From Methylohalobius crimeensis 10Ki (GTDB taxonomy: Bacteria; Pseudomonadota; Gammaproteobacteria; Methylococcales; Methylothermaceae): a stretch of 64,000 nucleotides of DNA. Below the pieces are notes generated by a model. That model was not told where the DNA came from. It saw only the letters and a list, made by a program, of their open reading frames with translations, and ran no database searches. Shown one piece after another: positions 18,541-29,436 of the stretch (position 1 is the first letter of the stretch; every line of letters begins with the position of its first letter). The stretch lies in assembly GCF_000421465.1 (NCBI RefSeq), contig NZ_ATXB01000001.1, positions 620,001-684,000 on the forward strand. Direction: 5' to 3'. A program made the position numbers and the translations under genes.

Positions 18541-18749
18541 ACCGTTTAAACCAATTATAACCAGCTTTGGATTGCCGGTAAGGTCCGGTAATCGTCAAAG
18601 ACCGCAGGTGTGCTTCGGCGCTTAATGGCCTGCGCAGACGGTGAACCGGAATACAAAGTACGGGGAGCCGTTAACGGGGCATCCGATTTTGTCGGATGCG
18701 AACATCGATCCCCTGGCGAATGTCGGGGGTGGAACGTCGGAGGTAATAC
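18541..18749 (+). promoter_or_regulatory. rplJ leader (probable L10-L7/L12 control region)
   Basis: These 209 bases between rplA and rplJ hold no gene. In E. coli the same interval contains the mRNA site bound by L10-(L7/L12)4 for autogenous repression. A clear hairpin is visible: GCATCCGA at 18679-18686 with TCGGATGC at 18692-18699, loop of five bases. GGAGGTAAT lies just before the rplJ GTG. I infer the L10 leader from position and structure, not from a sequence match. Confidence 0.5.
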
Positions 18750-19280
18750 GTGGCACTGAGACTGGAAGAGAAAAAAGCCGTCGTGGCCGAGGTCTCGGAA
18801 GTCGCCGCTCAAGCCCATTCTGCCATTGCATCGGAATATTGTGGTCTGACGGTGGCGGATATGACCGAGCTGCGTAAAAGAGCCCGGGACTCTCAAGTGT
18901 ACCTTCGCGTGGTGAAAAATACGCTGGCGCGTCGAGCGCTGGAAGGGACGGATTACGCCTGTATGAGCGAAGGCTTGGTCGGTCCCTTGCTGCTGGCGTT
19001 TTCACTGGAAGAGCCGGGTTCGGCTGCCCGTGTGATCAGGGATTTTTCCAAAGAGCACGAACAGTTGAAACCCAAGCTGGTCGCCGTGGAAGGCAATCTG
19101 TATGGTTCGGAGGAATTGGAACGTCTGGCCAGCCTGCCTACCAAGGAACAAGCGATCAGCATGCTGATGTCGGTGATGAAGGCGCCGGTGGAAAAATTGG
19201 CCAGGACTCTGGCAGAACCCCACGCGAAATTGGTACGGACATTCGCCGCGGTGCGCGATCAAAAGCAACAAGCGGCGTGA
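18750..19280 (+). CDS. rplJ: 50S ribosomal protein L10
   Basis: L10 (176 residues) anchors the L7/L12 dimers of the stalk. The conserved globular part reads VSEVAAQAHSAIASEYCGLTVADMTELR and RVVKNTLARRAL; the C-terminal helix MKAPVEKLARTL and following segment bind L7/L12. The start is GTG 18750 with the strong site GGAGG 5 bases upstream. Confidence 0.96.
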   Translation: MALRLEEKKAVVAEVSEVAAQAHSAIASEYCGLTVADMTELRKRARDSQVYLRVVKNTLARRALEGTDYACMSEGLVGPLLLAFSLEEPGSAARVIRDFSKEHEQLKPKLVAVEGNLYGSEELERLASLPTKEQAISMLMSVMKAPVEKLARTLAEPHAKLVRTFAAVRDQKQQAA

Positions 19281-19366
19281 GAACCCAACGGCTGAATGCG
19301 TCGGGCGAATGTTGCCTGGCGTTGGGTTGAATCCTAGCAACTGTTGAATTGTTTTTGGAGAGAATA

Positions 19367-19747
19367 ATGGCTTTGTCTACAGAAGAAATCTTGGATGCGG
19401 TTTCCAACATGACCGTCATGGAAGTGGTGGATCTGATTTCCGCCATGGAAGAGAAATTCGGCGTGTCCGCTGCCGCTGCGGTGGCTGCGATGCCGATGGC
19501 CGGAGCCGCCGAAGCGGGCGCTGAGGTCGAAGAGCAAACCGAATTCGACGTCATTTTGGCCGGTGCCGGCTCCAATAAGGTCAGCGCAATTAAAGCGGTG
19601 CGCGCGATCACCTCCTTGGGTCTCAAGGAAGCCAAGGCCTTGGTGGAAAGCGCTCCGGCCGCGGTTAAGGAAGCCGTGAGCAAGGAAGAAGCTGAAGAGA
19701 TTAAAAAGCAATTGGAAGAGGCAGGCGCTTCTGTCGAAATCAAATAA
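19367..19747 (+). CDS. rplL: 50S ribosomal protein L7/L12
   Basis: L7/L12 (126 residues) is the multicopy stalk protein that recruits translation GTPases. The N-terminal dimer helix ([20 protein letters not shown]), the Ala-rich hinge ([20 protein letters not shown]) and the C-terminal domain ([24 protein letters not shown]) are all visible. The ATG at 19367 follows GGAG; a longer in-frame start at 19349 is not needed. A hairpin with a T run follows before rpoB. Confidence 0.96.
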   Translation: MALSTEEILDAVSNMTVMEVVDLISAMEEKFGVSAAAAVAAMPMAGAAEAGAEVEEQTEFDVILAGAGSNKVSAIKAVRAITSLGLKEAKALVESAPAAVKEAVSKEEAEEIKKQLEEAGASVEIK

Positions 19748-19777
19748 TCGCCGATCCGCACTGCTTTTTCTAGAAAT

Positions 19778-19805
19778 GGCTGGCAGTTACGGCTGCCGGC
19801 CTTTT
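19778..19805 (+). terminator. intrinsic attenuator between rplL and rpoB
   Basis: GGCTGGCAG (19778-19786) pairs with CTGCCGGCC (19793-19801) over nine positions (one G-T), loop TTACGG, followed by TTTT. In E. coli a partial terminator here sets the ratio of ribosomal protein to RNA polymerase transcripts. The short T run suggests partial termination. The remaining 198 bases to rpoB are AT-rich with no gene that I can support. Confidence 0.65.
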
Positions 19806-20003
19806 CCCGCTTGAATACCCGTAAACATTACCGATTCTGTAGATTATATGAGGCAGCTTATATGAAGCAAGCGTCTTGAATAATTTAAGCAGGGCTATTG
19901 GTCAACTGAAATATCCATCCCACAAGTTTTTGTCACTTAATTTAGCAGGTGGGTTGTTCAAAATCCACCAGGCTTTCAACTTTGCAGGATCTAAGGAACC
20001 GCT

Positions 20004-23000
20004 ATGGCCTATTCTTTCACCGAGAAAAAGCGCATTCGCAAGAGCTTTGCAAAACGTCCCGGAGTTCTCGATGTCCCCTATCTGCTAAGCATCCAAATCG
20101 ACTCGTATAGGCATTTCCTACAAGCCGAGAAGCGCCCTCAGGAGCGCGCCAATCGAGGATTGCACGCGGCCTTCCAGTCGGTGTTTCCGATCGAAAGCCA
20201 CAACGGTTATGCGATTTTGGAGTACGTGACTTATCGGCTGGGGGAGCCCACCTTCGATGTGAAGGAATGTCAGCTCAGGGGCGCGACTTTTGCGGCGCCG
20301 TTGCGGGTGAAAGTGCGTCTGGTTCTGTACGACAAGGATTCGCCGGCTTCCGCCAAAGTGGTCAAGGATATCAAGGAGCAGGAAGTCTACATGGGCGAAC
20401 TGCCTTTGATGACCGAGAACGGCACTTTTGTGATCAACGGAACCGAGCGCGTGGTGGTTTCACAGCTGCATCGCTCGCCCGGGGTGTTCTTCGATCATGA
20501 CCGAGGCAAGACCCATTCCTCCGGCAAATTGTTGTTCAACGCCCGGGTCATTCCCTACCGGGGATCGTGGTTGGATTTCGAATTCGATCACAAGGACATC
20601 GTCTATGTTCGCATCGATCGGCGGCGTAAGCTGCCGGCTACGATTTTGCTGCGTGCGATCGGTTACGACAACGAGCAAATGATCCGAAGGTTTTTCGACA
20701 CCGATGCGTTCCAATTGAGTCGGGACGAAATCGTGTTGAGCCTGGTGCCGCAGCGTCTGCGGGGCGAAATCGCGCCCTTCGACATCAAGTTGGACGACGG
20801 CACGGTGGTGGTCGAAGAAGGACGTCGGATCACTCCCAAGCATATCCGGCAAATGCAGAAATCCGATCTAACCCGCTTGGTAGTGCCTCGCGAATATGTT
20901 TACGGAAGGATACTCGCCCACAACGTGGTGGACGAGAAGACGGGTGAACTGGTGGCGGCGGCGAATACGGAGATTACCGGTGAACTGCTCGATCAGTTGC
21001 TCGATTGCGGCATCTCTGAGATTCAGACCCTGTACGTCAACGAGTTGGATCGCGGGCCTTATATCTCCAATACTTTGAAGATCGACCATACCACCACCCA
21101 ATTGGAAGCGCTGGTCGAGATTTACCGGATGATGCGTCCGGGCGAGCCGCCCACCAAGGAAGCGGCGGAACTGCTGTTCCACAATTTGTTCTTCTCCGAA
21201 GAACGCTACGATCTGTCGGAAGTGGGCCGGATGAAGCTCAATCTGCGCCTGGGGCGCGAAGACGAAACCGGTCCTCGCGTGCTGACCAAGGACGACATCA
21301 TCGACGTGCTCAAGGAGCTGATCGGTATCCGCAACGGCAAGGGCCAAGTGGACGATATCGACCACTTGGGCAACCGCCGTGTCCGAAGTGTGGGCGAGAT
21401 GATCGAGAACCAGTTCCGGATCGGTCTGGTGCGGGTGGAGCGCGCGGTGAAGGAACGCCTGACTTTGGCGAGCAGCGAAGGCTTTACTCCGCAAGAGGTC
21501 ATCAACGCCAAACCGGTGGTGGCGGCGATCAAGGAATTCTTCGGTTCGAGCCAGTTGTCCCAGTTCATGGACCAGAACAATCCTCTGTCCGAGGTGACGC
21601 ACAAGCGTCGGGTTTCGGCTTTGGGTCCGGGCGGTCTGTCACGCGAGCGCGCGGGCTTCGAGGTGCGCGATGTGCATCCCACCCACTATGGCCGGCTGTG
21701 TCCGATCGAGACCCCGGAAGGTCCCAATATCGGTCTCATCAATTCCTTGGCGGTCTATGCCCGGGCCAACCATTACGGATTTCTGGAAACCCCCTATCGT
21801 AAAGTGGAAAACGGTCGCTTGACCGATGAGATTCATTTCCTCTCGGCCATCGAGGAGAGCAATTACATGATCGCTCGAGCAGGCGCCAAGCTGGACCAGG
21901 ACGGCCGCTTGATCGACGAGATGGTTTCGTGCCGGCATAAGAACGAGTTCACCTTGGCCTCGCCGGAAATGATTCAGTACATGGACATCTCGTCCAAGCA
22001 AATCGTATCTGTGGCGGCCGCGTTGGTGCCTTTCTTGGAGCACGACGACGCCAACCGCGCGTTGATGGGCTCCAACATGCAGCGTCAGGCGGTGCCCATG
22101 TTGCGCTCCCAAAAGCCTCTGGTGGGAACCGGAATGGAGCGCATCGTGGCGCGGGACTCGGGGACCGCGGTCGTGGCCCGTCGGGGCGGGGAGATCGTTT
22201 CGGTGGACGCGGCCAGAATCGTGGTGCGGGTCAACGACGAGGAAACCGAGGCCGGGGAACCCGGGGTCGATATCTACAATCTGATTAAATATACCCGCTC
22301 CAATCAGAACACCTGCATCAATCAAAAGCCGCTGGTCAATCCGGGGGACCAGGTCGCCCGCGGCGACATTCTGGCCGACGGGGCGTCCACCGATATGGGG
22401 GAATTGGCGCTGGGTCAGAACCTGTTGGTTGCCTTCATGCCTTGGCAGGGGTATAACTTCGAGGACTCGATCCTGATTTCCGAGCGGGTGGTTCAGGAGG
22501 ATCGTTACACCACCATCCATATCGAGGAAAAAACCTGTGTCGCCCGGGATACCAAGTTGGGGCCGGAGGAAATCACCGCCGACATACCCAACGTGGGAGA
22601 AGCGGCGCTGGCCAAGCTGGATGAATCCGGGATCGTCTACATCGGGGCCGAAGTCAAGGAAGGCGACATTCTGGTGGGGAAGGTGACTCCGAAAGGGGAA
22701 ACCCAGTTGACACCGGAGGAAAAACTGTTGCGCGCGATTTTCGGCGAAAAGGCATCGGACGTGAAGGACACCTCCCTGCGCGTGCCTTCCGGCATGGCGG
22801 GAACGGTGATCGATGTCCAAGTCTTTACCCGCGACGGGGTGCAAAAGGATGCGCGCGCCAAGTCCATCGAAGAGGCCCAGCTGGAGAAGGTGCGCAAGGA
22901 TTTGCACGACCAGTTCAAGATTCTCGAGCAGGATACCTATCAGCGGGTGCGTCAGCTGCTGCTGGGGAAAACGGCCGAATCGGGGCCCGGCGGGCTGAAA

Positions 23001-24083
23001 AACGGCGATTCGGTAGACGACGCCTATCTGGACGGATTGAAGTCGCAGGAATGGCTTTCCATCCGACTCCAGGACGAAGACGTGAACGTCCAGCTCGAGA
23101 CGATTGCCGAGCAATTGGCCCAGCAGCGCAAAGACATGGATCTGCGCTTCGAGGAGAAAAAGGCCAAGATCACCATGGGGGACGATTTGCCGCCTGGGGT
23201 GCTGAAGATGGTCAAGGTCTATTTGGCGGTCAAGCGCCGGATTCAACCGGGCGACAAGATGGCCGGACGCCACGGCAATAAAGGGGTGATCTCCCAAATC
23301 GTCCCGGTAGAGGACATGCCCCATCTGGATGATGGAACGCCGGTGGATATCGTGCTCAGTCCCCTGGGGGTGCCTTCGCGGATGAACGTCGGTCAGGTGC
23401 TGGAAACCCATTTGGGTTGGGCGGCCCGGGGCTTGGGTATCAAAATCGGCAAGATGCTGGAAGCGAAAGCCCGGGTTCAAGAACTGCGAGAATTCCTCGA
23501 CCAGGTTTACAATCAAAGCGGCCATAAAGAGGACCTGGGTTCCCTCTCCGATGAGGAGATTCTGGAGCTGGCCCGCCACCTTAAAGGCGGGGTTCCCATG
23601 GCGACGCCGGTATTCGACGGTGCGGCCGAGGACGAAATCAAAGCGATGCTGAAACTGGCCGACTTGCCCGAAAGCGGTCAGGCCCGGCTCTACGACGGTC
23701 GGACTGGCGAGCTTTTCGATCGTGAGGTGACGGTGGGCTACATGTATATCCTCAAGCTCAACCATCTGGTGGACGACAAGATGCACGCCCGCTCCACCGG
23801 CCCTTACAGCCTGGTCACGCAGCAGCCCCTGGGCGGCAAGGCCCAGTTCGGCGGCCAGCGCTTCGGGGAAATGGAAGTATGGGCGCTGGAAGCCTACGGT
23901 GCGGCGTATACCTTGCAGGAAATGCTGACGGTCAAGTCGGACGACGTGGCCGGCCGGACCAAGATGTACAAGAACATCGTGGATAGCGATTACCGAATGG
24001 AGGCCGGCATGCCCGAATCGTTCAAGGTGTTGGTGAAGGAAATTCGCGCCCTGGCGATCAACATCGAGCTGGAGCAGGATTAA
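20004..24083 (+). CDS. rpoB: DNA-directed RNA polymerase subunit beta
   Basis: The beta subunit (1359 residues; E. coli 1342) forms with beta-prime the catalytic core of RNA polymerase. The rifampicin region near residues 515-540 reads [21 protein letters not shown] then VSALGPGG, with the Asp, His, Arg and Ser residues of drug-sensitive enzymes. [15 protein letters not shown] (near residue 1090) and the C-terminal [22 protein letters not shown] are intact. The ATG follows AAGGAACC. It belongs to the rplKAJL-rpoBC operon behind a partial attenuator. Confidence 0.98.
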   Translation: MAYSFTEKKRIRKSFAKRPGVLDVPYLLSIQIDSYRHFLQAEKRPQERANRGLHAAFQSVFPIESHNGYAILEYVTYRLGEPTFDVKECQLRGATFAAPLRVKVRLVLYDKDSPASAKVVKDIKEQEVYMGELPLMTENGTFVINGTERVVVSQLHRSPGVFFDHDRGKTHSSGKLLFNARVIPYRGSWLDFEFDHKDIVYVRIDRRRKLPATILLRAIGYDNEQMIRRFFDTDAFQLSRDEIVLSLVPQRLRGEIAPFDIKLDDGTVVVEEGRRITPKHIRQMQKSDLTRLVVPREYVYGRILAHNVVDEKTGELVAAANTEITGELLDQLLDCGISEIQTLYVNELDRGPYISNTLKIDHTTTQLEALVEIYRMMRPGEPPTKEAAELLFHNLFFSEERYDLSEVGRMKLNLRLGREDETGPRVLTKDDIIDVLKELIGIRNGKGQVDDIDHLGNRRVRSVGEMIENQFRIGLVRVERAVKERLTLASSEGFTPQEVINAKPVVAAIKEFFGSSQLSQFMDQNNPLSEVTHKRRVSALGPGGLSRERAGFEVRDVHPTHYGRLCPIETPEGPNIGLINSLAVYARANHYGFLETPYRKVENGRLTDEIHFLSAIEESNYMIARAGAKLDQDGRLIDEMVSCRHKNEFTLASPEMIQYMDISSKQIVSVAAALVPFLEHDDANRALMGSNMQRQAVPMLRSQKPLVGTGMERIVARDSGTAVVARRGGEIVSVDAARIVVRVNDEETEAGEPGVDIYNLIKYTRSNQNTCINQKPLVNPGDQVARGDILADGASTDMGELALGQNLLVAFMPWQGYNFEDSILISERVVQEDRYTTIHIEEKTCVARDTKLGPEEITADIPNVGEAALAKLDESGIVYIGAEVKEGDILVGKVTPKGETQLTPEEKLLRAIFGEKASDVKDTSLRVPSGMAGTVIDVQVFTRDGVQKDARAKSIEEAQLEKVRKDLHDQFKILEQDTYQRVRQLLLGKTAESGPGGLKNGDSVDDAYLDGLKSQEWLSIRLQDEDVNVQLETIAEQLAQQRKDMDLRFEEKKAKITMGDDLPPGVLKMVKVYLAVKRRIQPGDKMAGRHGNKGVISQIVPVEDMPHLDDGTPVDIVLSPLGVPSRMNVGQVLETHLGWAARGLGIKIGKMLEAKARVQELREFLDQVYNQSGHKEDLGSLSDEEILELARHLKGGVPMATPVFDGAAEDEIKAMLKLADLPESGQARLYDGRTGELFDREVTVGYMYILKLNHLVDDKMHARSTGPYSLVTQQPLGGKAQFGGQRFGEMEVWALEAYGAAYTLQEMLTVKSDDVAGRTKMYKNIVDSDYRMEAGMPESFKVLVKEIRALAINIELEQD

Positions 24084-24126
24084 ATCCGACGGTTCCAAGT
24101 TCACAATCCAAGCGGGAGTTGAAGCT

Positions 24127-27100
24127 TTGAAAGATCTGATCAAATTTTTGAAAAGGCAGAGTCAGGTGGAGGAATTCGATGCCATTCGTATCGCCCTGGC
24201 TTCTCCTGACATGATCCGTTCCTGGTCCTACGGCGAGGTCAAGAAACCGGAAACCATCAACTACCGGACGTTCAAGCCGGAGCGTGACGGGCTGTTCTGC
24301 GCCAAGATCTTTGGCCCGATCAACGACTACGAATGCTTGTGCGGCAAATACAAGCGCCTCAAGCATCGGGGGGTAATCTGCGAAAAATGCGGGGTCGAAG
24401 TGACCCTGGCCAAAGTCCGCCGCGAGCGCATGGGGCATATCGAACTGGCCAGCCCGGTGGCGCATATTTGGTTCCTGAAATCCCTGCCGTCGCGGATCGC
24501 CCTCATGCTCGACATGACCTTGCGGGAGATCGAGCGGGTGCTGTATTTCGAGTCGTTCCTGGTGGTCGATCCCGGCATGACGCCCTTGGAGCGCGGTCAG
24601 CTTCTCACCGATGACGAATATCTGGAAGCGGTCGAGCAGCACGGCGACGACTTCGAGGCCAAAATGGGCGCCGAAGCGGTGCAAGATCTGCTCAAATCCA
24701 TGGACCTCAAGGTCGAAGTGGCCAAATTGCGCGAGGAGATCGAGAGCACCAGCTCGGAAACCAAGATCCGCAAGTTGTCCAAACGGCTCAAACTGATCGA
24801 GGCGTTTCTCAATTCCAACAACCGTCCGGAATGGATGGTTCTCAACGTGCTGCCGGTGCTGCCGCCGGATCTCAGGCCCTTGGTGCCTTTGGACGGGGGG
24901 CGTTTCGCCACTTCCGACCTCAACGATCTGTATCGGCGGGTGATCAATCGCAATAATCGCCTGCGCCGACTGTTGGAGCTGAACGCGCCCGATATCATCG
25001 TGCGCAACGAACGCCGCATGTTGCAAGAAGCGGTGGACGCCCTGTTGGATAACGGCCGCCGCGGCCGCGCCATTACCGGCACCAATAAACGGCCGCTCAA
25101 GTCCCTGGCCGACATGATCAAAGGCAAACAGGGCCGCTTCCGCCAGAACCTTCTAGGCAAGCGGGTGGACTATTCTGGTCGTTCGGTGATCGTGGTGGGG
25201 CCGACTTTGCGCTTGTATCAATGCGGTTTGCCCAAAAAAATGGCCTTGGAGCTGTTCAAGCCGTTCATCTTCGGCAAGCTCCAGGCGCGCGGGGTTGCGA
25301 CCACCATCAAAGCGGCCAAGCGAATGGTCGAACGCGAAGAGCCCGAGGTCTGGGACGTCTTGGATGACGTGATCCGCGAGCATCCGGTTATGTTGAACCG
25401 GGCGCCGACCCTGCACCGCTTGGGGATTCAGGCGTTCGAGCCGGTCTTGATCGAGGGTAAGGCAATCCAGTTGCATCCGTTGGTCTGCACCGCCTTCAAC
25501 GCGGACTTCGACGGCGACCAGATGGCCGTGCATGTGCCTCTCTCCCTGGAAGCTCAGATCGAGGCGCGGGCTTTGATGATGTCTTCCAATAACATCCTTT
25601 CGCCCGCCAACGGGGAACCCATCATTCATCCGACCCAGGACGTGGTGCTCGGGCTTTATTACATCAGTTGCGAACGGGTCAACGTACTTGGCGAAGGCAT
25701 GGTGTTCGCCAACGTGGATGAAGTGCGACGGGCGTTGGACCACAAAGTGGTCAGCCTGCACGCGAAAGTTAAACTGCGCATAGACGAAAAGATCCAGCAG
25801 GAAGACGGCGGTTGGACCGAGCAGCGTCGGATCGTAGAGACTACCGCCGGCCGCGCCTTGATTTGGGACATCGTTCCGGAAGGCTTGCCCTTTGATTTGA
25901 TCAATCGCGATATGACCAAAAAGGCCATTTCCAATGTGATCAATATCAGTTATCGCAACCTGGGCTTGAAGGCCACGGTGGTATTCGCCGACCAACTCAT
26001 GTACCTGGGCTTTTACTATGCCACCCGTGCGGGGGTGTCCTTCGGGGTCGAGGATATGGTGATCCCGCCCCAGAAGGAGCAAATCATCCAGGCCGCGGAA
26101 CAGGAGGTCATGGAGATCCAGCGTCAATACGAGCAGGGTCTGGTGACCGACGGCGAACGCTACAACAAAGTGGTGGATATTTGGTCGCATGCCAACGAGC
26201 AGGTGGCCAAGGCCATGATGAGTGCGCTGGGACAGGAAGAAGTCGCGGATGCGGAAGGCAATAAGGTCACCCAGAAATCGTTCAATTCGATATTCATGAT
26301 GGCCGACTCGGGCGCCCGCGGCTCGGCGGCCCAGATTCGCCAACTGGCCGGCATGCGCGGTTTGATGGCCAAGCCCGACGGCTCCATCATCGAAACTCCG
26401 ATTACCGCCAATTTCCGCGAAGGCTTGAACGTACTTCAGTACTTCATCTCCACTCACGGCGCACGGAAGGGACTGGCGGATACCGCGCTCAAGACCGCCA
26501 ACTCCGGTTACCTGACCCGGCGTCTGGTGGATGTGGGGCAGGATTTGGTGATCGTCGAGACCGATTGCGGCACCACCCACGGCATCACCTTGGTGCCGAT
26601 CATCGAAGGCGGCGACGTGGTGGAGCCCCTGTCCGAACGGGTGCTGGGTCGTGTGGCGGCCAAGGATGTGACCAAGCCCGGCAGCGACGAAGTGGTGGTG
26701 CCCGCGGGCACCCTGTTGAACGAGCGTTACGTGCAAGTACTGGAAGCGCACAGCATCGAACAGATCGAAGTGCGTTCGGTGATCAGTTGTGAGACCCGCT
26801 ACGGGGTCTGCGCCAAATGTTATGGCCGGGATCTGGGGCGCGGGCATTTGGTCAGCGTGGGCGAGTCGGTGGGCGTCATCGCCGCCCAGTCCATCGGCGA
26901 ACCGGGCACCCAGTTGACCATGCGGACCTTCCATATCGGCGGGGCGGCATCGAGATCTGCCGCGATCAGCAGCGTGGAGGTCAAATCCTCGGGTACCATC
27001 CGACTCACCAACCTGAAGACGGTACGCAACAAGGAAGGCAAGTTGGTCGCGGTGTCGCGCTCCGGCGAGGTCAGCGTCATCGACGAGTACGGACGCGAGC

Positions 27101-28332
27101 GGGAACGCTACAAGACCCCTTACGGCGCGATCCTCAACGTGGACGACGGCTCCGAAGTCAAGATGGGAGATGTGGTGGCCACCTGGGATCCCCATACCCA
27201 CCCCGTGCTCACCGAGATGAATGGGATCGTCAAACTGGAGGATTTCATCGAGGGAGTTACCGTGCGCGAACAGTCGGACGAGATTACCGGCTTGACTTCG
27301 AGAGTGGTGATCGATCCCAAACTGCGTCCCGCCTCCGGTCGCGATTTGCGCCCGATGATCAAATTGGTGGATGAAAACGGAGACGATGTCCATATTCCGG
27401 GAACGGATATTTCGGCCCAATATTTCCTGCCGGGCGGCGCCATCATCAACAGCCGGGACGGCGATCGGGTGGAAGTGGGGGACATTCTGGCGCGGATTCC
27501 CCAGGAGTCTTCCAAAACGCGCGATATCACCGGCGGTCTCCCGCGAGTGGCGGACCTGTTCGAAGCGCGCAAGACCAAGGATCCGGCGATTCTGGCGGAA
27601 GCGACCGGCACAGTAAGCTTCGGCAAGGAAACCAAGGGCAAGCGTCGATTGGTCATCACCGACGACGAAGGCAATCCGCACGAAACGCTGATTCCCAAGT
27701 GGCGCCACATCACCGTTTTCGAAGGGGAGCGGGTGGAGCAGGGCGAGACCATCGCCGAAGGGGAGCTCACCCCGCATGACATTCTGCGTTTGCGCGGAGT
27801 CGAAGAGCTTGCCGCCTACTTGGTCAAGGAAATCCAGGATGTGTATCGCCTGCAAGGGGTGAAGATCAACGACAAGCACATCGAGGTGATCATTCGTCAG
27901 ATGCTGCGCAAAGTGGAGGTCACCGATCCGGGCGATACCCAATACCTGCTGGGAGAGCAGGTGGAGCGCTCGCGGATACTGGAAGACAACGAAGCGATGG
28001 AAAAGTCGGATAAGCGGCCGGCCATATTCCAGCCGGTGCTGCTGGGGATCACCAAGGCGTCCCTGGCGACCGAATCCTTTATTTCCGCGGCCTCCTTCCA
28101 GGAAACCACGCGCGTGCTGACGGATGCCGCGGTGCGAGGATTGCGCGACGACCTGCACGGTCTGAAAGAAAACGTGATCGTGGGACGCTTGATCCCCGCC
28201 GGTACCGGCTTGGCGTATCACCGCGAGCGGAAGCGCAAGCGTGTCTTGGCTCAAGCGCCGGAAGCCCGGGAAGCCGAGGTGCTCGATACGGAGAAGGTGG
28301 AAGAGGCCCTGAAAAAAGCCCTGAATCCTTGA
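24127..28332 (+). CDS. rpoC: DNA-directed RNA polymerase subunit beta-prime
   Basis: Beta-prime (1401 residues) carries the catalytic Mg site, NADFDGDQM near residue 460. The N-terminal zinc ribbon [23 protein letters not shown], the second zinc site [16 protein letters not shown], and the trigger-loop region [16 protein letters not shown] are intact. The start is a TTG ([10 protein letters not shown] follows) at the position where E. coli uses GTG. It lies 43 bases after rpoB. Confidence 0.98.
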   Translation: MKDLIKFLKRQSQVEEFDAIRIALASPDMIRSWSYGEVKKPETINYRTFKPERDGLFCAKIFGPINDYECLCGKYKRLKHRGVICEKCGVEVTLAKVRRERMGHIELASPVAHIWFLKSLPSRIALMLDMTLREIERVLYFESFLVVDPGMTPLERGQLLTDDEYLEAVEQHGDDFEAKMGAEAVQDLLKSMDLKVEVAKLREEIESTSSETKIRKLSKRLKLIEAFLNSNNRPEWMVLNVLPVLPPDLRPLVPLDGGRFATSDLNDLYRRVINRNNRLRRLLELNAPDIIVRNERRMLQEAVDALLDNGRRGRAITGTNKRPLKSLADMIKGKQGRFRQNLLGKRVDYSGRSVIVVGPTLRLYQCGLPKKMALELFKPFIFGKLQARGVATTIKAAKRMVEREEPEVWDVLDDVIREHPVMLNRAPTLHRLGIQAFEPVLIEGKAIQLHPLVCTAFNADFDGDQMAVHVPLSLEAQIEARALMMSSNNILSPANGEPIIHPTQDVVLGLYYISCERVNVLGEGMVFANVDEVRRALDHKVVSLHAKVKLRIDEKIQQEDGGWTEQRRIVETTAGRALIWDIVPEGLPFDLINRDMTKKAISNVINISYRNLGLKATVVFADQLMYLGFYYATRAGVSFGVEDMVIPPQKEQIIQAAEQEVMEIQRQYEQGLVTDGERYNKVVDIWSHANEQVAKAMMSALGQEEVADAEGNKVTQKSFNSIFMMADSGARGSAAQIRQLAGMRGLMAKPDGSIIETPITANFREGLNVLQYFISTHGARKGLADTALKTANSGYLTRRLVDVGQDLVIVETDCGTTHGITLVPIIEGGDVVEPLSERVLGRVAAKDVTKPGSDEVVVPAGTLLNERYVQVLEAHSIEQIEVRSVISCETRYGVCAKCYGRDLGRGHLVSVGESVGVIAAQSIGEPGTQLTMRTFHIGGAASRSAAISSVEVKSSGTIRLTNLKTVRNKEGKLVAVSRSGEVSVIDEYGRERERYKTPYGAILNVDDGSEVKMGDVVATWDPHTHPVLTEMNGIVKLEDFIEGVTVREQSDEITGLTSRVVIDPKLRPASGRDLRPMIKLVDENGDDVHIPGTDISAQYFLPGGAIINSRDGDRVEVGDILARIPQESSKTRDITGGLPRVADLFEARKTKDPAILAEATGTVSFGKETKGKRRLVITDDEGNPHETLIPKWRHITVFEGERVEQGETIAEGELTPHDILRLRGVEELAAYLVKEIQDVYRLQGVKINDKHIEVIIRQMLRKVEVTDPGDTQYLLGEQVERSRILEDNEAMEKSDKRPAIFQPVLLGITKASLATESFISAASFQETTRVLTDAAVRGLRDDLHGLKENVIVGRLIPAGTGLAYHRERKRKRVLAQAPEAREAEVLDTEKVEEALKKALNP

Positions 28333-28360
28333 TGTCAGAGGCGGTATAGCCGCCAATTTG

Positions 28361-28396
28361 ATAAGGCTGGCTGACTTAGTTGACAGCCGGCCTTAT
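28361..28396 (+). terminator. strong hairpin between rpoC and rpsL (weak terminator or processing site)
   Basis: A 13-base-pair stem runs from ATAAGGCTGGCTG (28361-28373) to CAGCCGGCCTTAT (28384-28396) with a 10-base loop. Only TTAT follows rather than a T run, so it may be a partial terminator or an RNase III-type processing and stability element. Its core arms closely resemble those of the rplL-rpoB attenuator. The rest of the 213-base gap to rpsL shows no gene. Confidence 0.5.
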
Positions 28397-28545
28397 ACAA
28401 TCTACAATACCCGGCTTTCAGCTAGAAGCTAGCGGCGCGCTTAAGTTTTTGATCTGCTTGAGTGAAGCAACTTAAGGGCGATAGTGCTTCTGTGCATTGT
28501 ATTCCACTGAGTGCCGTTCGAAGGTTGTAGGGAGTAATTTAAGGT

Positions 28546-28920
28546 ATGGCCACGATTAATCAGCTGGTTAGAAAACCTCGGGTGAGCAAGCGGGAAAAAA
28601 GCAATGTTCCCGCATTGGAGAGTTGCCCGCAAAAACGCGGAGTCTGCACCCGAGTTTATACGACGACGCCCAAGAAGCCCAACTCCGCGTTGCGGAAAGT
28701 GGCGCGTGTGCGTTTGACCAATAGCGCCGAAGTAACCAGTTATATCGGCGGGGAAGGCCATAATCTTCAGGAGCACTCGGTCGTTTTGATTCGGGGCGGA
28801 CGGGTTAAGGACTTGCCCGGGGTGCGTTATCACGTGGTTCGGGGTTCGTTGGATTGCGCGGGTGTGAATAACCGCAAGCAGTCCCGGTCCAAGTACGGTG
28901 CCAAAAAACCCAAAAGTTAA
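28546..28920 (+). CDS. rpsL: 30S ribosomal protein S12
   Basis: S12 (124 residues) sits at the decoding centre. [17 protein letters not shown] and [18 protein letters not shown] show the wild-type lysines whose change gives streptomycin resistance in other bacteria. It is the first gene of the str operon (rpsL-rpsG-fusA-tuf), and its ATG follows GGAGTAATTTAAGGT. Confidence 0.97.
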   Translation: MATINQLVRKPRVSKREKSNVPALESCPQKRGVCTRVYTTTPKKPNSALRKVARVRLTNSAEVTSYIGGEGHNLQEHSVVLIRGGRVKDLPGVRYHVVRGSLDCAGVNNRKQSRSKYGAKKPKS

Positions 28921-28940
28921 TCTTCACAAAGTAGGCAGCA

Positions 28941-29408
28941 ATGAGAAGAAGGTCAGCAGAAAAGCGGCAGGTATTGCCGGATCCTCGTTTCGGCAGCGAG
29001 ACCGTGGCCAAATTCATCAACATGGTGATGGTTAGCGGCAAGAAGTCATTGGCGGAACGAGTTGTCTACGGTGCCTTGGATATCGTCGAGAGCAAAGGTC
29101 ACGAGGATTCGCTCGGCGTTCTGGTGCAGGCGCTCGAGAATATTCAGCCCTTGGTGGAGGTCAAATCCCGTCGGGTGGGTGGCGCTACCTATCAGGTGCC
29201 TGTCGAGGTGCGTCCGGATCGGCGCCGCTCCTTGGGGATGCGTTGGTTGATCGACGCGGCGCGCAAGCGCAGCGAGAAAACCATGCCCCAGCGTTTGGCC
29301 GGCGAATTGCTGGAGGCGATCGAGAACCGGGGGGCTGCCGCCAAAAAACGTGAAGATACGCATCGCATGGCGGAAGCCAACAAGGCCTTCTCGCATTATC
29401 GCTGGTAA
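28941..29408 (+). CDS. rpsG: 30S ribosomal protein S7
   Basis: S7 (155 residues) nucleates assembly of the 30S head and contacts the E-site t[39 protein letters not shown] and [13 protein letters not shown] at the C terminus are typical. It starts 20 bases after rpsL. In E. coli S7 represses this operon through the rpsL-rpsG gap; here that gap is too short to hold a similar structure. Confidence 0.97.
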   Translation: MRRRSAEKRQVLPDPRFGSETVAKFINMVMVSGKKSLAERVVYGALDIVESKGHEDSLGVLVQALENIQPLVEVKSRRVGGATYQVPVEVRPDRRRSLGMRWLIDAARKRSEKTMPQRLAGELLEAIENRGAAAKKREDTHRMAEANKAFSHYRW

Positions 29409-29436
29409 TTTTGTAATTAATTAAAGGTTTCAAGCT

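Noticed and set aside
25153-28356. Very long antisense reading frame (over 1000 codons) opposite rpoC
   Set aside because: It mirrors the codon pattern of rpoC, has no recognisable domain and no ribosome site. Similar long antisense frames lie opposite rpoB (21639-24143), fusA (29185-31467) and polA (61583-63106). All are by-products of high GC at third codon positions.
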